Below, piece by piece: positions 8,512-16,453 of a stretch of DNA of 64,000 nt. Each line of letters begins with the position of its first letter. Position 1 is the stretch's first letter. The position numbers were made by a program, and so were the translations under genes. The notes under the pieces were generated by a model. The model saw only the letters and a program-made list of their open reading frames with translations, was not told where the DNA came from and searched no databases. The DNA is from JAXGYX01 sp964487355 (GTDB lineage Bacteria > Bacillota > Clostridia > Saccharofermentanales > Fastidiosipilaceae), in NCBI GenBank assembly GCA_964487355.1, contig CAZAPS010000002.1:1-64000 (forward strand), in the 5' to 3' direction.

Positions 8512-8608
8512 GTTATTTAATCAAAATTCAACCATAACGTAGCCGCGAAGTCACGCGCATGGGGTGACACAGAGCTGAGCGGTGATCACAGACCCGAAGT
8601 TCGGTCCC

Positions 8609-9808
8609 TTAATGAAAGTATCGAGCGACACGGTAGGGAATCCACGCTGAAAAGATTGAGTCCGGTTGCTGTCGTACGATCGAAAAAGTACGCTGAGAAT
8701 CGGTTAAGATCTGATCGTCGCCCAGCCAGATGCCTAGTTTTTCCACTTCTTCTCCGCCTATCGCCTGGTTGTCCCCATCATAGCCAACAATGGGTTTGAA
8801 ATAGATCACATCTCCACTTCGCAAAACTTTGGTGTCCAGATAGCTCGGCTGAACGACGGCGTTTTCCACTGTCTCCCCCGTTTCCGCCAATGCCGAGATA
8901 TCGCTTGGTAGTGGAACACCATTAATATACGAGGTGACGCTCAACACACCCGGCATGTCAATTCCCTCATTTGTGAGGCCATGTTCCATAAATTTCGTTT
9001 GGTCAAACGCCAACACGTAAGAAGTAAAAGCTTCGTTGTCGGTTACGGGAATGTCAACCTTCGCGGACAGTTTAAATAATCCTGTGGACGAGACCCAGCC
9101 TTCCCCACCGTCCGGCAACTGTACCCGAAACAGGTTCGTTCCGTCATATAATACATATAATACTGTGCCGCGTTTGACTTCAATCATCAAGTTGCCATTA
9201 GACGCGTGGGTCATGACACTCTTTTGTAAATCTGTGACTACCACTTTGTGGGTATAGAGGTCCGGCTCGATCGATTGTCGATCCTTGCTCAGCTCATCCG
9301 GGCGAACGTAACCTTGTTTTCCATCCAACGTTGTCAAATAGACGAATCCGGACTGCTCATGCTCTGTTTCCGTCACCTGGACCGGTGAGTTGAACAGCAC
9401 CTGTCCAATTCGTTCAGCTTTTATATCCGGCTCGGCGTAAATCGTCGCGGCCGGCACGTTCACCACCCGGACATTCTCGGCGTAAATCGACACATAAGTC
9501 CGATGGTCATCGACACTTTTTCCGGGGTCAGCTTTGCGAAGATTGAGAATGCCGGGAATGATCAGCAACACGCCCAATAAAACCGCCAACACAATCAAAG
9601 GTGCGAACCAAGGTGGAACGGCCGCTTTTTTCGCGGCGTTTTGCACGCTGTTTTCCGCTTTTTCGAGGGACGTCCTCATCTTTCTCTCTTCGCGCGCGCG
9701 CCTGCCGGACTGTTTTTGCCGTTCAGCGGTTAGTCGGCGCATGTGTTCACCCGCAACAAAGTCCGGTCTTGGCCTCGACCAGGGTTTATCCTGTTTTCGT
9801 TGCTTCAT
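8609..9808 (-). CDS. Membrane-anchored SH3-domain protein with degenerate NlpC/P60-like domain
   Basis: Probable cell-wall-associated protein, 399 aa. A basic cytoplasmic N-terminus is followed by one transmembrane helix (about 67-90), then two bacterial SH3-like domains (about 105-175 and 185-255). The C-terminal region has the outline of an NlpC/P60 peptidase: DxxG near 284-287, LP.D, GDVIYF, then GIWLG. However, the catalytic Cys position reads Met285 (DMPG for DCSG) and the His position reads Leu358 (KLGIWLG for HVGIYLG). If the alignment is right the domain cannot be a cysteine peptidase. It may bind peptidoglycan or regulate another hydrolase. The start codon overlaps the acpS stop (ATGA), so translation is coupled. 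Confidence 0.75.
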   Translation of the reverse strand: MKQRKQDKPWSRPRPDFVAGEHMRRLTAERQKQSGRRAREERKMRTSLEKAENSVQNAAKKAAVPPWFAPLIVLAVLLGVLLIIPGILNLRKADPGKSVDDHRTYVSIYAENVRVVNVPAATIYAEPDIKAERIGQVLFNSPVQVTETEHEQSGFVYLTTLDGKQGYVRPDELSKDRQSIEPDLYTHKVVVTDLQKSVMTHASNGNLMIEVKRGTVLYVLYDGTNLFRVQLPDGGEGWVSSTGLFKLSAKVDIPVTDNEAFTSYVLAFDQTKFMEHGLTNEGIDMPGVLSVTSYINGVPLPSDISALAETGETVENAVVQPSYLDTKVLRSGDVIYFKPIVGYDGDNQAIGGEEVEKLGIWLGDDQILTDSQRTFSIVRQQPDSIFSAWIPYRVARYFH

Positions 9809-10311
9809 GTTTTTACCCTCTTACCGTCGTGTTCAATTTCGATCACACAAAACGCGACCGCGTACTCTCCGTCGTGTGAAAGACTAATCCCCGCCGACGA
9901 TCCATTTAGCGCAAGATAACGAGCGCGCGCTTTCCCGCTCAGACGCAGACGGCTGGGGCCAACATATTTTGATTCACCGCGACTTGCCGCCCCACTCTCA
10001 CTCTGAGAGTCAAATTCGATATCACGGTAGACCTCGATGTCCAAGAAAGTGACACCTTCGGTCCCCCATAGACCGGTGCCCAGCGCTTTGGCGACCGCTT
10101 CTTTGGCGGCAAAACGGGCAGCTAGGGATTCATAGTTCCAGCCATCATCTTTTTTGCAATAACTCAGCTCGCCCGGAGTCCATACACGTCTCATAAAGCC
10201 GGCGCCCCGCCTTCGGACGGCCGCCCTTATGCGCTCGACTCGGACGATGTCCACACCGGCGCGCAGATTCATTCCGGGGGTTATCGGAAAATCGACAGTC
10301 ATCTGATTCAT
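9805..10311 (-). CDS. acpS: Holo-[acyl-carrier-protein] synthase
   Basis: Transfers 4'-phosphopantetheine from CoA to the serine of acyl carrier protein. The magnesium-binding Asp21 (GVDIVRVERI) and Glu71 (RFAAKEAVAKALGTG) are in place. At 168 aa it is longer than the usual 120-130, through an N-terminal extension and a Ser-rich insert near residues 118-135. The ATG at 10311 is chosen because it overlaps the stop of the upstream DnaI-like gene as ATGA with a GGAGG just before it; a second ATG lies three codons on. Its own stop overlaps the next start in the same way. Confidence 0.9.
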   Translation of the reverse strand: MNQMTVDFPITPGMNLRAGVDIVRVERIRAAVRRRGAGFMRRVWTPGELSYCKKDDGWNYESLAARFAAKEAVAKALGTGLWGTEGVTFLDIEVYRDIEFDSQSESGAASRGESKYVGPSRLRLSGKARARYLALNGSSAGISLSHDGEYAVAFCVIEIEHDGKRVKT

Positions 10312-11357
10312 TTTCCTCCGGCTATCGTTTGATCGCCCACAAACCGGGTCAAGCGGACATCTTTGCCCCAAAAGGGGATTAAGCGAAAGTTGCCCAGCAA
10401 CCTTGACATTAAGCGCTCATCGTACATGCTGTGCAGCGCGGTCAGATCCAGATTGGTCGAAATCAAAGTCCGTCGCTCGGCCGATGCCCGCGCGTTGATC
10501 AGATTCAACCACTCAGACAGGCGCTCACCCGGCGTGGCGTGTTCAGTGCCCAGATCGTCGACAATCAACAGATCCGCTGTCAGCAAAGTGTCGTGGAGCC
10601 ATTCCGCTTCTTCGAGTTCATCCGGATCAGGAGAAAACGTCGCCTTCAATTTATGATAATTACGTGTTAAATTTAAAATTTGTGGCGCGGTTTGATAAAA
10701 AACAATGATGTTCCGAGCCAGCAATGCATTCGCGACACTGCCCGCCAGCCAGGTTTTTCCTGTACCGGTTGGCCCGACAAATAATAAGTTGTCCGGCAGA
10801 TCGACGTCTTTCCCTGTCTTTCGCGCACGGGCAAAATCCTCAACCCACCGACTCATCACATCGCGCAGCCGCACCATGTAATCACGTTGGGACGATTTTC
10901 CTCCTTCTTCCACCAGCGGATTGAAGACCGACTCGTCAAAATTCGCGAACGTCATGTCACTCAAGCCATCCAGATGATAATAGACGCGCAAGTACGGCTC
11001 CAAATGACTGTGGTAACAGGCGCAGCGGGCACCGGAGGAATACCCTGTGTCCTCACACTGATCACAGCTGAAACGTGGGCGGTCGTAATCGGGATCCACA
11101 CCCAGCCCGGTCAGCAAGCGGGACTTGTCCTCGCGCAACGATCTCAGGCGAGCTTGCGCCTCCACCAGACCGGCTCCGCTCACACTCGCGCCCAATAGTT
11201 CCGCCCCCGCGATTCCGATTTTTTTTTCGAGCGCGGCCAGCTCCGGATGGACGCTCCAAACTCGAGCGACGGTTTGTTCTGCTGCCGCTTCGGCGGCCTC
11301 ACGACGGGCTGTGTATTGTTCCGCCACCAACGCGCGGATTTCTTTCAGATTGCTCAA
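10308..11357 (-). CDS. DnaI/DnaC-like AAA+ helicase-loader ATPase
   Basis: Probable loader of the replicative helicase, 349 aa. An N-terminal helical segment is followed by a Cys cluster (98, 101, 112, 114) resembling the zinc-binding region of DnaI. The AAA+ domain has Walker A GPTGTGKT (195-202), Walker B LLIVDDLGTE (from 263) and a sensor-like LISTN. IstB transposition helpers share this domain, but there is no transposase nearby. The preceding gene is a DnaD-domain protein, the usual partner in Bacillota primosome assembly. Both ends overlap neighbours by four bases (ATGA), marking a translationally coupled operon. Confidence 0.88.
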   Translation of the reverse strand: MSNLKEIRALVAEQYTARREAAEAAAEQTVARVWSVHPELAALEKKIGIAGAELLGASVSGAGLVEAQARLRSLREDKSRLLTGLGVDPDYDRPRFSCDQCEDTGYSSGARCACYHSHLEPYLRVYYHLDGLSDMTFANFDESVFNPLVEEGGKSSQRDYMVRLRDVMSRWVEDFARARKTGKDVDLPDNLLFVGPTGTGKTWLAGSVANALLARNIIVFYQTAPQILNLTRNYHKLKATFSPDPDELEEAEWLHDTLLTADLLIVDDLGTEHATPGERLSEWLNLINARASAERRTLISTNLDLTALHSMYDERLMSRLLGNFRLIPFWGKDVRLTRFVGDQTIAGGK

Positions 11358-12451
11358 TCTTTGTTTGATCGCGATTCACCACCTTCTGACTCAAACGATG
11401 TTTCATCAATGTTTGTGGAGTCTTTGTTCAAGATATTTTCATCCATAATGTCCACAAAAAATGCCTCGTATTCCTCAGGAGAGTAAGATCGTTGAGGGAA
11501 ATTACCGACATTGTCCGATTTTCCTTTAAAAGATCCTGCCATTTTGCCGGCTGATCGCCGGTCTGTCTTTTGACTTTCCGCTTGACGCTCCATCTCATGA
11601 GCTCGGACCGCCTCCGGTGTTGTCAAACCTTGACTGTGCCAATTTTCCAGGACTTTATCAACATAATTTAGATTTGGATTTTGTATGCCACTGAGTTTCT
11701 TAAGGGCCACATCGATCAGGTCAAATTCAAAGTGGAACACGCATACCCATTTTCGGACCAGCTCTTTGTCATGCGACGTCATATGTCGATTCAAAGTTTT
11801 GGACACCTGTGAGATCGTCTGATTGACGATCGTGCGGTCGGCCTGGTCGCGACTTAAATCAACATAGGTACGGATACCGCGAGACGCCCAATCGGCCGCG
11901 ACAGCGCGGATATAAGAACGATTCGCCAATTTATTGCGGTTGTAGCAATCCGAAAATAGCGCGTACATCACTTCGGGTTCAAAATCATATTCCTCAAACC
12001 AGCGGTCAATTTCACTATACCATCCGGCTGACATCATTCCTTGAAAAAACGCATCGGAAATATCCGTCATCAACTGGACTCTTTGCTCATTCATCGCCGT
12101 GCGATCGACAGCGTCTGACAAATCCGCGCCGGTGCGACGACGATATTCTTTTTGTAGAGCGTTGTCCTTAAGGTCAAGCAAAACAATCGTTCCGGAAGAA
12201 GTCAAACGCAGCACCTGTTCTTGCCGCAGCTCATTCAGCGCCGCGGTCACCTCGGTGTCGGACAAGGCGGTGCGCGCGCTCAAGATCGCCGTCTCTATCG
12301 TCTCACCACGTTTGAGAGCCACCAGCAAAGCCAAAAACAATTTAACCGCCGAGCCGGACAGGCGTGGCATGATCGAGTCGACAAAAACCGACGGCAATCG
12401 CAAATCGGCGAATAATGGATTTTCCCTGCGCTCAACTTTCATCGATTTCAA
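11354..12451 (-). CDS. DnaD-domain replication protein
   Basis: Primosome-type protein of the DnaB/DnaD family, 365 aa. A winged-helix-like N-terminal part (about 25-105) is followed by two copies of the DnaD/DnaB_2 helical domain (about 140-210 and 230-290). Both copies end in the YxxxIxxxW-type motif (NRSYIRAVAADW, NYVDKVLENW). The C-terminus is polar and acidic. The start is uncertain: a TTG at 12451 lies four bases after GGAGG, and an ATG at 12442 lies 13 bases after it. It overlaps the DnaI-like gene by four bases. An extended -10 promoter just behind the nifJ terminator would start this operon. Confidence 0.85.
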   Translation of the reverse strand: MKSMKVERRENPLFADLRLPSVFVDSIMPRLSGSAVKLFLALLVALKRGETIETAILSARTALSDTEVTAALNELRQEQVLRLTSSGTIVLLDLKDNALQKEYRRRTGADLSDAVDRTAMNEQRVQLMTDISDAFFQGMMSAGWYSEIDRWFEEYDFEPEVMYALFSDCYNRNKLANRSYIRAVAADWASRGIRTYVDLSRDQADRTIVNQTISQVSKTLNRHMTSHDKELVRKWVCVFHFEFDLIDVALKKLSGIQNPNLNYVDKVLENWHSQGLTTPEAVRAHEMERQAESQKTDRRSAGKMAGSFKGKSDNVGNFPQRSYSPEEYEAFFVDIMDENILNKDSTNIDETSFESEGGESRSNKD

Positions 12452-12493
12452 ACTTCCTCCCTCAATTGTGGCGAATAGATTTTACAGCATTTA

Positions 12494-12502
12494 ATTATAA
12501 CA
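12494..12502 (-). promoter_or_regulatory. Extended -10 promoter of the DnaD-DnaI-acpS operon
   Basis: TG-T-TATAAT read on the minus strand, about 45-50 bases before the DnaD-domain start. No good -35 is visible, which fits an extended -10 promoter. It begins right after the nifJ terminator. Confidence 0.5.
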
Positions 12503-12503
12503 T

Positions 12504-12533
12504 TAAAAAAGCAGGGGACGCTAAGTCCCCTGC
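12504..12533 (-). terminator. nifJ terminator
   Basis: An eight-bp GC-rich stem (GCAGGGGA / TCCCCTGC) with a seven-base loop, followed on the minus strand by a T-run, 35 bases after the nifJ stop. Confidence 0.88.
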
Positions 12534-12567
12534 CGTTGCGGATCAATCAGAGTTAAATTTGACTTTA

Positions 12568-15500
12568 TCAGTCGGTAAGCTCCCAATTCTCAGCCGCTTT
12601 TCTAAGGTAGGATCGAGTGCGGATGGCCGCATCCTCGGCAGCCTGTTCAAAGACACGGTTCACGTGCTCCTCAGGGAATTTCTTGAACAGTGAGGTATAG
12701 CGAACTTCACCTTTGAGGAAGTCAATATAGTCACCGGTCGGCTCCTTGGAGTCCAAGACAAATGGATTCTTGCCTTCGGCTTCCAATCTTGGATCAAAAC
12801 GATACAGGTGCCAGTAGCCCGCCTCAACAGCCTGCTTCTCACGAACTTGAGCGTAACGCAGTCCGCCTCTGATTCCGTGATTGATACAAGGTGAGTAGGC
12901 GATGATCAGTGATGGACCCTCGTACGCTTCCGCCTCAAGGAACGCCTTGAGCGTGTGCGCCTGGTTTGCTCCCATCGCGACTTGCGCGACATAGACATAA
13001 CCATAAGACATGGCCATCATGCCTAAATCTTTTTTGCGGATGCTCTTGCCGCCCGCGGCGAATTCCGCGATGGCTCCGGTCGGAGTCGCCTTAGAGGCCT
13101 GGCCTCCGGTGTTGGAATAGACCTCGGTGTCAAACACCAGGACGTTGACATTCTCACCCGACGCCAGGACGTGATCCAAGCCGCCGTAGCCAATATCATA
13201 GGCCCAACCGTCTCCACCAAGAATCCAGGTGGATCGTTTCGCCAGATAGTCACTATTCTCGGTGATCTCATCGATCAGCGCTTTGACTTCCGGGTTGGAT
13301 GTGTCAGCCTTGGACAGCGCCTCAACCAGGCTGCTGGCGGCTTCAACGGTCTTCTCGTTGTCATCTTTATTTTCATTCCAGGATGCGATCGCCTGTTTCA
13401 CTGAATCATCACCGATCTCGCTCAACGCTTCGATCGTCCCGGAGACGCGATTGCGAATGTTTTTCGCGCCAAGATGCATACCAAGTCCATGCTCTGCATT
13501 GTCTTCAAACAGCGAGTTCGCCCATGCGGGTCCTCTGCCGTCGGCGTCCACGGTGTATGGGTTGCTCGGCGCCGAGCCGCCCCAGATGGACGAACAGCCG
13601 GTGGCGTTGGAAATCTGCATGCGATTGCCAAATAGCTGGGTAACCAGTTTGGCGTAGGGAGTCTCACCACAGCCCGCGCAGGCTCCGTGGAATTCGAGAT
13701 AAGGCATCTCAAACTGACTGCCTTTAATCATGGTCTTCTTCATCGGGTTCGCTTTGTGTGGCAGCTGAATAAAGTAATCCCAATTGTTCGCTTCAAACCT
13801 GCGTTCTTCAAGCGGCTTGGCCACCAACGCTTTTTCTTTGGCGGGGCAGGTCTGCACGCAGGCCAGGCAGCCGGTGCAATCCAGCACGGAAACCTGAATG
13901 CGATATTTGTATTGATCATAAGGCTTCATGCCTTGAATTGAGGCTGCCTCTTCGGGAGCGCCCGCGGCCTCTTCGTCCGTCAACAGGAAGGGGCGGATAA
14001 CGCCATGCGGACACACAAGTGAGCACTGGTTGCATTGGATGCAGTTATCGGCCAGCCAAGTCGGGACATGGGTCGCGATCGCACGTTTTTCATATTGAGT
14101 CGTGCCCATCGGAGAATGTCCGTCCTCGTATCCGACAAATTGACTGACAGCCAGAGAGTCTCCCTCTTGGGCATTCATCACCGATGCGATTTCAGCGACA
14201 TACTTCGGCAATTCGCGCTGCTCGGTCTTCTCGTCGACGGCATCTTTCCATGCGGCCGGAACATCAATCTTGCGCATGCTGTTCACACCCGCGTCGACCG
14301 CTCCATAGTTCATGTTGACAATGTCGTCGCCTTTCGAACCATACGATTTGACGATCGCTTTTTTCATATAATCGACCGCGTCATCGATCGGAATGATGTT
14401 GGTCAGTTTGAAAAACGCCGATTGCAGCACCGTGTTGGTACGATTGCCCAAGCCTAGATCCTCAGCGATGGTGACCGCGTCGATCACGTAGAAGTTGATG
14501 TCATTCTCCGCGAGATAACGTTTCATAGAAGCCGGCAGATGTTGCTCAAGCTCCTCGTCATTCCAAACCGTGTTCAGCAGGAAGGTGCCGCCCGGTTTTA
14601 AGCTACTCCACATGTCGTATGTGTTCACATATGACTGGGTTGAGCAGGAAACGAAATCCGCCAGATTTATCAAATAAGGAGCGTGGATCGGAGTGTGTCC
14701 GAAACGCAAGTCGGACATCGTCACGCCACCGGATTTCTTCGAGTCATAGGAGAAATAGGCCTGCGCATACATATCGGTATTGTCACCGATAATCTTAATT
14801 GAGTTTTTGTTCGCGCCAACCGTTCCATCAGAGCCAAGGCCCCAGAAGCGGCAGGAAGTCGTGCCTTCCGGCGTGACGTCCGCGACTTCCTCAACAGGCA
14901 AGGAAAGATTGGTGACATCGTCGACGATCGAAATGGTGAAATTGTGTCTCGGACTGTCGGATGACAGGTTCTTGAACACCGCCAAAATATCGTTCGGTGT
15001 GGTGTCTTTGGATCCCAAACCATAACGGCCACCAACAATTTGCGGGCTGTTCGGTTTGCCAATATAAGCGGACACAACGTCCAGATACAGCGGCTCACCA
15101 ATGGCGCCGGGTTCTTTGGTGCGATCGAGCACCGCGATCTTCTCGACGGTGTCCGGCATCACTCTAAACATGTGCTCAACCGAGAACGGGCGATAAAGAT
15201 GGACATTGATCATGCCGACATTCTCTCCGCGGGCGTTCAAGAAATCAACCGTCTCTTTGACAGTGTCGCAGACCGAGCCCATCGCCACAATCACGCGGGT
15301 CGCTTTCTCAGCGCCGTAATAATTAAACAGCTGATAATCTCTGCCAGTCAGCGCGTTCATTTCATTCATATACTGTTCAACGATGTCAGGAATGGCAAGG
15401 TAGAATGGGTTGGACGCTTCACGAACCTGGAAATAGATATCCGGATTCTGAGCTGTACCGCGTTGAATTGGCCTCTCGGGCGTCAACGAGCGGGCGCGGA

Positions 15501-16113
15501 ATTTTTTAATCGCTTCCCAGTCAACCATCGAGGCGAAGTCATCATAGCTTTGCACTTCGATTTTTTGAATTTCATGGGAGGTGCGGAAGCCGTCAAAGAA
15601 ATGCATGAAAGGAAGAGAGCCCTTGATCGCCGCCAAGTGCGCGACAGCGCCAAGATCCGTCACTTCCTGAACGTTCGAGGAGGCAAGCAGAGCGAAACCG
15701 GTCTGACGCGCCGACATGACGTCGGCATGGTCGCCGAAAATAGACAGCGCGTGAGCGGCAAGCGCGCGAGCACTGACATGGAACACGCCCGGCAGGAGTT
15801 CTCCGGAAATTTTGTACATATTGGGAATCATCAGCAACAAGCCTTGTGATGCTGTATAGGTGGTGGTTAGAGCGCCTGTGCCCAGCGATCCATGGACCAC
15901 ACCCGCGGCGCCGGCTTCAGACTGCATCTCAACAACTTCAGCGGTCGTGCCGAAGATGTTTTTTCGTCCGGCAAGTGCCCACTGATCGACCATATCGGCC
16001 ATGGGAGATGACGGAGTGATCGGATAAATACCGGCAACTTCCGTAAATGCGTACGAACTGTACGCAGCGGCGGTATTTCCGTCAATCGTCATATATTTTT
16101 TCTGTTTTGCCAT
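12568..16113 (-). CDS. nifJ: Pyruvate:ferredoxin (flavodoxin) oxidoreductase
   Basis: Oxidatively decarboxylates pyruvate to acetyl-CoA and CO2, reducing ferredoxin or flavodoxin; the central pyruvate enzyme of many anaerobes. This is the full single-chain form, 1181 aa. It starts with the pyrimidine-binding domain (GIYPITPSSPMAD). Two ferredoxin-type 4Fe-4S sets follow from Cys691 (CIQCNQCSLVCP) and Cys746 (CTGCLACVQTCP). A CxxC set (GACAGCGETPY) marks the proximal cluster, and the thiamin-diphosphate motif is GGDGWAYDIG...NVLVFDTEVYSNTGGQ. The start has AAGGAG seven bases upstream. It is monocistronic, with an extended -10 promoter, a leader hairpin and its own terminator. Confidence 0.97.
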   Translation of the reverse strand: MAKQKKYMTIDGNTAAAYSSYAFTEVAGIYPITPSSPMADMVDQWALAGRKNIFGTTAEVVEMQSEAGAAGVVHGSLGTGALTTTYTASQGLLLMIPNMYKISGELLPGVFHVSARALAAHALSIFGDHADVMSARQTGFALLASSNVQEVTDLGAVAHLAAIKGSLPFMHFFDGFRTSHEIQKIEVQSYDDFASMVDWEAIKKFRARSLTPERPIQRGTAQNPDIYFQVREASNPFYLAIPDIVEQYMNEMNALTGRDYQLFNYYGAEKATRVIVAMGSVCDTVKETVDFLNARGENVGMINVHLYRPFSVEHMFRVMPDTVEKIAVLDRTKEPGAIGEPLYLDVVSAYIGKPNSPQIVGGRYGLGSKDTTPNDILAVFKNLSSDSPRHNFTISIVDDVTNLSLPVEEVADVTPEGTTSCRFWGLGSDGTVGANKNSIKIIGDNTDMYAQAYFSYDSKKSGGVTMSDLRFGHTPIHAPYLINLADFVSCSTQSYVNTYDMWSSLKPGGTFLLNTVWNDEELEQHLPASMKRYLAENDINFYVIDAVTIAEDLGLGNRTNTVLQSAFFKLTNIIPIDDAVDYMKKAIVKSYGSKGDDIVNMNYGAVDAGVNSMRKIDVPAAWKDAVDEKTEQRELPKYVAEIASVMNAQEGDSLAVSQFVGYEDGHSPMGTTQYEKRAIATHVPTWLADNCIQCNQCSLVCPHGVIRPFLLTDEEAAGAPEEAASIQGMKPYDQYKYRIQVSVLDCTGCLACVQTCPAKEKALVAKPLEERRFEANNWDYFIQLPHKANPMKKTMIKGSQFEMPYLEFHGACAGCGETPYAKLVTQLFGNRMQISNATGCSSIWGGSAPSNPYTVDADGRGPAWANSLFEDNAEHGLGMHLGAKNIRNRVSGTIEALSEIGDDSVKQAIASWNENKDDNEKTVEAASSLVEALSKADTSNPEVKALIDEITENSDYLAKRSTWILGGDGWAYDIGYGGLDHVLASGENVNVLVFDTEVYSNTGGQASKATPTGAIAEFAAGGKSIRKKDLGMMAMSYGYVYVAQVAMGANQAHTLKAFLEAEAYEGPSLIIAYSPCINHGIRGGLRYAQVREKQAVEAGYWHLYRFDPRLEAEGKNPFVLDSKEPTGDYIDFLKGEVRYTSLFKKFPEEHVNRVFEQAAEDAAIRTRSYLRKAAENWELTD

Positions 16114-16153
16114 TGTTACTCTCCTTACTTTAACGCATTAAACCAAAAACAAC

Positions 16154-16177
16154 CTGCTGTCATGACGTCAACAGCAG
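16154..16177 (-). promoter_or_regulatory. Leader dyad/hairpin upstream of nifJ
   Basis: CTGCTGT / ACAGCAG arms surround an internal TGACGTCA palindrome. With the predicted start near 16182, the element lies at about +5 to +28, so it could act as an operator or as an RNA hairpin at the 5' end. Confidence 0.5.
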
Positions 16178-16188
16178 TTTCTTTGAAT

Positions 16189-16197
16189 ATTATAGCA
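16189..16197 (-). promoter_or_regulatory. Extended -10 promoter of nifJ
   Basis: TG-C-TATAAT on the minus strand, 75 bases before the start codon. The -35 region is poor, as is common with an extended -10. Confidence 0.6.
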
Positions 16198-16354
16198 CAA
16201 GAAAGAAAACGGATACGGTCTATCTTCCATTGTTTTAGCTAAAAAGCAAGGGGATAATTCCGATAGAAAAACACGGACTTCTTATGGACATTAAATGTGA
16301 GTTTTTTTGACTTCACAAGATAAAAAACGACATATATGCGGCATAATAGAAGAT

Positions 16355-16389
16355 AAAAAACGGCGCCGAACGAATTTGATTGTCCGCCG
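16355..16389 (-). terminator. Probable gpmI terminator
   Basis: CGGCG / CGCCG arms 19 bases apart, followed directly on the minus strand by six T's. The stem is short but GC-only. Confidence 0.5.
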
Positions 16390-16453
16390 GCGACGCTTAT
16401 CAATCTTTTAGGCAATTGTGACCGATGTTTTATCCGGCGCTTGTTTTAGATGC

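Larger units (their letters stand above)
16114..16453. other. nifJ leader/promoter region and gpmI 3' end
   Basis: This 340-base AT-rich stretch has no gene. It holds the nifJ promoter and leader hairpin on one side and the probable gpmI terminator at 16355-16389. One Rex-like half-site (TTGTGAA on the minus strand near 16310) has no matching partner. Confidence 0.6.

Noticed and set aside
10308..11357. IstB-like transposition helper
   Set aside because: The AAA+ domain would match IstB, but there is no transposase or inverted repeats, and it is coupled to a DnaD-domain gene with a DnaI-like Cys cluster.
11062..11368. Opposite-strand frames inside the DnaI-like gene and other GC-rich genes
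   Set aside because: They are shadows of codon bias: Arg/Pro/Ser-rich translations with no start context.
16290..16330. Rex operator upstream of nifJ
   Set aside because: Only one half-site (TTGTGAA) is present; the other side does not match.
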